Below, one piece after another: positions 4,743 through 5,333 of a DNA stretch of 5,333 nucleotides. Numbering within the stretch: position 1 is the stretch's first letter; every line of letters begins with the position of its first letter. The translations under genes and the position numbers were made by a program. Under the pieces are notes generated by a model. It was not told the DNA's origin, searched no databases, and worked only from the letters and a program-made list of their open reading frames with translations. Origin of the DNA: UBA2219 sp964612075 (GTDB lineage: Bacteria > Desulfobacterota > Deferrimicrobia > Deferrimicrobiales > Deferrimicrobiaceae); assembly GCA_964612075.1 (NCBI GenBank), contig CAZTFC010000098.1:1-5333 (forward strand). Reading direction: 5' to 3'.

Positions 4743-5333
4743 CTACCTGGATCCCAGCGGTATGTAGTGCTGCATCCCGCGTTTCACACTCTTGACTTCC
4801 CTTACGAGATGTTCAAGGTCGCGGGCACTTTCCACGAAGTCGATCTCGCTCGTGTTCACGATCAGGAGCGGGGTCTCGTTATAGTGGAAAAAATACTCGT
4901 TGTAAGCATCGCTCAAGGTCTTCAGGTAGTCAAGGGAGATGTTCCGCTCGTAGCCGATCCCGCGCTTGCGGACCCGCGACAGCAGCACCTCGGGGCGCGC
5001 CTGGAGGTAGATGACCAGGTCGGGCTTGGCCAGGGTGGGGACGAGCAGCTTGAAGATCGATTCGTAAAGGGAAACCTCGTCGTCCTCGAGGTTGATGAGG
5101 GCGAAGATCTTGTCCTTCGCCATGATGTAGTCGCAGACCACCCCTTCCTCGAAGAGGTCGCCCTGGGCCAGCTCCTTCTGCTGCCGGTAGCGCGACAAAA
5201 GGAAGAAGAGCTGGGCCTGGAATGCGAATTTTTTGGGGTTTTCGTAGAACCGCTCGAGGAACGGGTTGTTGGCCACCTCCTCCTTGACGAGGCGGGAGCC
5301 GAACTTCTGGGCGAGGAGCTTGGCCAGGGAGGA
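4743..5333 (-). CDS. Deoxynucleoside kinase (dGK/dAK-type), 5' end beyond the window
   Basis: Kinases of this family phosphorylate deoxynucleosides (purine or pyrimidine) with ATP for salvage of DNA precursors. The frame is open to the window edge, giving 196 visible residues. The first are SSLAKLLAQKFG, the helix that directly follows a P-loop (GxxGxGK[ST]), whose glycine-lysine part must lie just outside. Next come EEVANNPFLERFYENP and FAFQAQLFFLLSRYRQQ (substrate-binding glutamate and helix), then GVVCDYIMAKDKIFA. The nucleotide-lid RVRKRGIGYERN follows LVIYLQARPEVLLSR. Full length would be about 210-220 residues, normal for the family. A GTG at 5276 is an internal Val codon, not the start. 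Its own terminator follows, so it is not obviously in the pan transcript. Which deoxynucleoside it uses cannot be told from this. Confidence 0.92.
   Translation of the reverse strand, partial: SSLAKLLAQKFGSRLVKEEVANNPFLERFYENPKKFAFQAQLFFLLSRYRQQKELAQGDLFEEGVVCDYIMAKDKIFALINLEDDEVSLYESIFKLLVPTLAKPDLVIYLQARPEVLLSRVRKRGIGYERNISLDYLKTLSDAYNEYFFHYNETPLLIVNTSEIDFVESARDLEHLVREVKSVKRGMQHYIPLGSR

Noticed and set aside
5274..5276. GTG as the start of the deoxynucleoside kinase
   Set aside because: The frame continues upstream with SSLAKLLAQKFG...EE, which is family sequence following the P-loop. This codon is Val inside EEVANNP, and the real start is outside the window.

Overview
This is a GC-rich bacterial chromosome segment in which every supported gene lies on the minus strand. 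Read in the direction of transcription, the order is deoxynucleoside kinase (3' part only), intrinsic terminator, panB, panC, panD, an amidohydrolase, smpB, and ssrA (tmRNA). The high GC, the futalosine-deaminase-like amidohydrolase and the dNK-panB neighbourhood would fit a deltaproteobacterium-like (Desulfobacterota/Geobacter-like) organism. That placement is an inference from style and gene order, and nothing here fixes the taxon.

Layout: bases 4743-5333 hold the C-terminal ~196 residues of a deoxynucleoside kinase whose P-loop lies just outside the window. Its transcript ends at a textbook hairpin plus T-tract (4618-4654). A 72-base leader follows, then panB (3751-4545), panC (2840-3697) and panD (2410-2763). 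Together these make pantothenate, apart from the ketopantoate reductase step (panE/ilvC), which is not here. A COG0402-type amidohydrolase (1067-2380) and smpB (551-1045) follow closely in the same direction. A likely terminator (413-457) then precedes an extended -10 promoter driving ssrA (26-379). SmpB and tmRNA work together in trans-translation, so the left part is a ribosome-rescue locus and the right part a coenzyme A precursor locus.

The genes are housekeeping, and I see no undescribed multi-gene system. The unusual material is small in scale. First, two 48-bp near-identical direct repeats flank panD, each built from two 19-bp half-units. They supply the stop codons and last residues of both panC and panD, and the start codon of the amidohydrolase. 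Second, an 18-bp tandem duplication gives panC two consecutive in-frame Shine-Dalgarno/ATG units. Third, the tmRNA tag reads ANDYPLAQAA, with its stop codon in the apical loop of a perfect 20-bp palindrome.
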